13,497 nt of DNA from Pleurocapsa sp. MO_226.B13 (GTDB lineage Bacteria; Cyanobacteriota; Cyanobacteriia; Cyanobacteriales; Xenococcaceae), in the NCBI GenBank assembly GCA_030064795.1, contig JASJEI010000183.1:1-13497 (forward strand), written 5' to 3'. This document shows, one piece after another, positions 13,392-13,497 of this stretch. A program made the position numbers and the translations under genes. Position 1 is the first letter of the stretch; each line of letters begins with the position of its first letter. The notes under the pieces were generated by a model. It had not been told where the DNA came from, ran no database searches, and saw only the letters and a list, made by a program, of their open reading frames with translations.

Positions 13392-13497
13392 CTAAGCAGC
13401 CTGTGGAGCGAGGGCCAAGGTGAGTGGTTGAAGTTGGGTTGTGCCACTTCTGTGTGAGCGTTTCTTGCTCTTGAATTTGGAGCGAGGCTTTTTGACC
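13392..13497 (-). CDS. Partial basic C-terminus running off the window, possibly a transposase end
   Basis: A minus-strand frame open to the right edge ends in TAG at 13392-13394. The visible 34 residues are very basic (VKKPRSKFKSKKRSHRS) and are followed by a Leu/Ala-rich end. Basic tails of this sort occur at the C-termini of some cyanobacterial transposases, but no family motif is inside the window. It overlaps the upstream extension of the fragment at 13120-13374 in another frame, so only one of the two can be real there. Confidence 0.3.
   Translation of the reverse strand, partial: VKKPRSKFKSKKRSHRSGTTQLQPLTLALAPQAA

Overview
The window is cyanobacterial. The HIP1 octamer GCGATCGC recurs throughout (for example near 558, 611, 2921, 4273, 5399, 5613, 7030, 8910, 9752, 11268 and 13182). 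There are also heptanucleotide tandem repeats and a GTAGGTTGGGTT palindromic repeat of kinds common in cyanobacteria. No rRNA, tRNA, CRISPR array or riboswitch was seen.

Layout. (1) Positions 1-1100 are AT-rich. They hold two tandem-duplicated small peptides on the minus strand that look like precursors of modified or secreted peptides, each with a GG-type leader followed by a short CPxC core. (2) Positions 1195-9690 are a seven-gene, minus-strand, GC-rich biosynthetic operon. In transcription order it encodes an acyl carrier protein, a TubC-type docking domain fused to a thioester reductase, a second extended SDR reductase, a polysaccharide pyruvyl transferase-family protein, an acyl-AMP ligase, a Rieske non-heme iron oxygenase, and a DUF2515/YppC-like protein of unknown function. 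ATGA stop/start overlaps join ACP to reductase and ligase to oxygenase. (3) Positions 9691-10110 are non-coding and carry tandem repeats. (4) Positions 10111-11100 are a degenerate IS6-family element with perfect 16-bp inverted repeats. Its transposase gene carries three palindrome-like inserts, two of them in frame, and a frameshift. (5) The IS right end cuts off the 3' part of a minus-strand gene for a membrane-anchored protein. (6) A phenylacetate-CoA-ligase-like (PaaK/CapK) gene lies on the plus strand. (7) At the right edge there is an 84-residue unknown reading frame, probably a gene fragment, next to what may be the end of another gene.

How the operon could work (inference). The AMP ligase activates a carboxylic acid and passes it to the carrier protein. 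The thioester reductase, docked to the carrier through its TubC-like N-terminus, releases it as an aldehyde or alcohol. The second SDR and the Rieske enzyme do further redox tailoring, and the pyruvyl transferase-family protein may decorate the product. No ketosynthase or NRPS condensation module is present in the window, so this is either a minimal acyl-ACP reduction pathway or part of a larger cluster. The operon is much richer in G+C than its flanks (41 of 60 bases at 8041-8100 against 22 of 60 at 12001-12060), which suggests transfer into an AT-richer host.
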